Source: Isochrysis galbana
Lineage: Eukaryota; Haptophyta; Isochrysidales; Isochrysidaceae
Reading direction: 5' to 3'
Assembly: GCA_018136815.1 (NCBI GenBank)
Contig: CM030941.1
Coordinates: forward strand, 1-64,000
Length of the DNA stretch: 64,000 nt
Positions 63,032-64,000 of the stretch are shown piece after piece. The translations under genes were made by a program, and so were the position numbers. The notes beneath the pieces were generated by a model. It was not told the origin of the DNA and made no database searches. It was given only the letters and a program-made list of their open reading frames with translations. Each line of letters opens with the position of its first letter. Position 1 is the first letter of the stretch.

Positions 63032-64000
63032 TTAGGTGATGACGATGTCGGCACAGTTGCTCCAAACTACATCCGAGGACGAGACGCAATTAGTGCAATC
63101 ACGTGAGAGCCCCGGCTTCGCGAGCTGGCGCACCTTGTGCAGTTGCCTCGCAGTCGAGCCTCCAGCCAAGGATGTATGCTCCGGGCGAAAGTGCAGCGGG
63201 GATCCTGACAACGTCGACAACGGATACGGAGCCCCAACGCGATGGTTGGTTGCCAGAGCAAAGGCCAGGACGGCCCGTCTCGTCGCATGGGGGAGGGAAC
63301 GCCGGATCGGGAGTGTTGTCGCATGTCGTGCAGTCGGGCTTGCTGATGTGTGTCTGGTTATTGCCGCAAGGCCGGCACGTATTGGCTCGCGAGCAGCAGT
63401 TTCCAGTCTCGCATGTGCTGAGGCAACGCGGCGGGATCGGATTCATCGCCCAGGTGGAGCCCGGTGGGAAGGTGCCACTCGATACAAACATGCCGTTCAC
63501 GGGCGTCCGTGAGCCATTCGACCACTGCAAGGCCTGCTTCGGGACAAATTCAAGCGGCGTTCGTGCGAAGCATTGTTCTGTGAGTGGCTCAGATGCCGGG
63601 CACAGGCGGTACTGGTAGCCTGATGGTCAGGTGGGGCGAGAGTCACGTGCACAACCCTCGGGGTCGGTGAGGCAACTGTGGCGAAGCTTCTTCCGACCGG
63701 TCACCAAGCTCAAGGTGACACGCTCACCTCCTCCGTGGTTGGCGGTGATTTGCCAAATTACCTCCTGCTGGGTCCCACGCTTCCAGATGGCTCCTGTCTG
63801 TTGGCGCGAAAGGACTTTGCTCCCATAGTCACCATGATGCGCATAGGGCGTGGCGACGTAGTCGCCCCACTCACTCACGTTTGCACCCCAAGGTGTGCCT
63901 CCTGCAAGGCCACATGCGTCAGCGACCGGGGCGGTTCCAGGAGCTCTCCATGGGTTATGCTTGTAAATGTCGAATTCAGAACCCGCCGTGGCATTTCGGT
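63032..64000 (-). CDS. Chitin-binding-type-4 / LPMO-like secreted protein, 5' end beyond the window
   Basis: Three exons: 64000-63728, 63619-63134, 63066-63032, with introns 63727-63620 (108 bases) and 63133-63067 (67 bases), both GT-AG and frame-keeping; 264 codons within the window. Recognised motifs: NPWRAPGTAPVADACGLAGG, VIWQITANHGGGYQYRLCPA, GTFPPGSTWAMNPIPPRCLS, then a Cys-rich stretch (CETGNCCSRANTCRPCG) and LSPGAYILGWRLDCEATAQV, ending WSNCADIVIT and TAA. This order fits a family of extracellular proteins common in microalgae and annotated as chitin-binding type-4 domain, related to AA10/AA15-like copper monooxygenases. The N-terminal His that binds copper, and the signal peptide, would lie beyond 64000. 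Polysaccharide binding or oxidation outside the cell is inferred from the family. Confidence 0.7.

Noticed and set aside
1-64000. CRISPR array, rRNA genes, prokaryotic operons
   Set aside because: No regularly spaced identical short repeats, no rRNA-like sequence; introns, LTR retrotransposons and the tRNA form indicate nuclear eukaryotic DNA.

Overview
The window is 64 kb of a GC-rich eukaryotic nuclear scaffold with three 100-N gaps. Genes have GT-AG introns of about 65-315 nt, there is a eukaryotic-type tRNA-Ser, and simple repeats (CT/GA, TG, G26) are common. The partial gene at the right edge matches a secreted chitin-binding-type-4/LPMO-like family I know mainly from microalgae (dinoflagellates, haptophytes, stramenopiles). 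One small protein has a thylakoid- or secretory-like signal. A unicellular alga or similar protist is therefore my best guess, but the host cannot be fixed from this window.

About two thirds of the window (1-43.5 kb) is Ty3/gypsy-type chromodomain LTR retrotransposons, all on the + strand. Element A (about 353-12010) has two ~1.3-kb LTRs. Element B1 (14658-28507) has two ~1.39-kb LTRs. Element B2 (31162-43458) is nearly identical to B1 inside but lacks its 3' end. Parts of at least four further LTR families (C, D, E, F and an A-like relic), a LINE 3' end and a second dispersed repeat (R) fill the gaps between them.

The A/B architecture is unusual. It runs: LTR; Gag, whose first codons lie inside the LTR; a single in-frame amber codon; a Ser/Pro linker; a DNA-methyltransferase-like domain of the kind carried by phages; a conserved linker; retropepsin; an IP-rich domain; RT; RNase H; integrase; chromodomain; PPT; LTR. 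The methyltransferase-like domain keeps its HPPCTY and ENP motifs in all three copies and is strongly conserved between the diverged A and B families. I take it to be the most interesting system here. The same coding region holds an internal copy of the element's polypurine-tract sequence. Nearly every LTR start (TGTYG...) is followed at once by an inverted repeat that can form a hairpin, and the stem sequence changes between families while pairing is kept. Element A has lost the capsid region of Gag.

From 43.5 to 54.6 kb the window is a mosaic: R repeats, a foldback built from two D-type LTR starts, a candidate UBZ4 zinc-finger gene, tRNA-Ser(UGA) followed by a duplication of its 3' end, an E-type LTR, and a 1.31-kb non-autonomous hAT element with an 8-bp target duplication inside a coding sequence.

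From 55 to 64 kb host genes dominate: a small signal-peptide protein, a minus-strand tandem array of four or five related multi-span membrane proteins with a D-x-x-W signature, and the partial LPMO-like gene at the end. Frameshifts in A, B1 and B2 are nearly all single-base indels in homopolymers and differ between copies, so many may be assembly errors rather than true decay.
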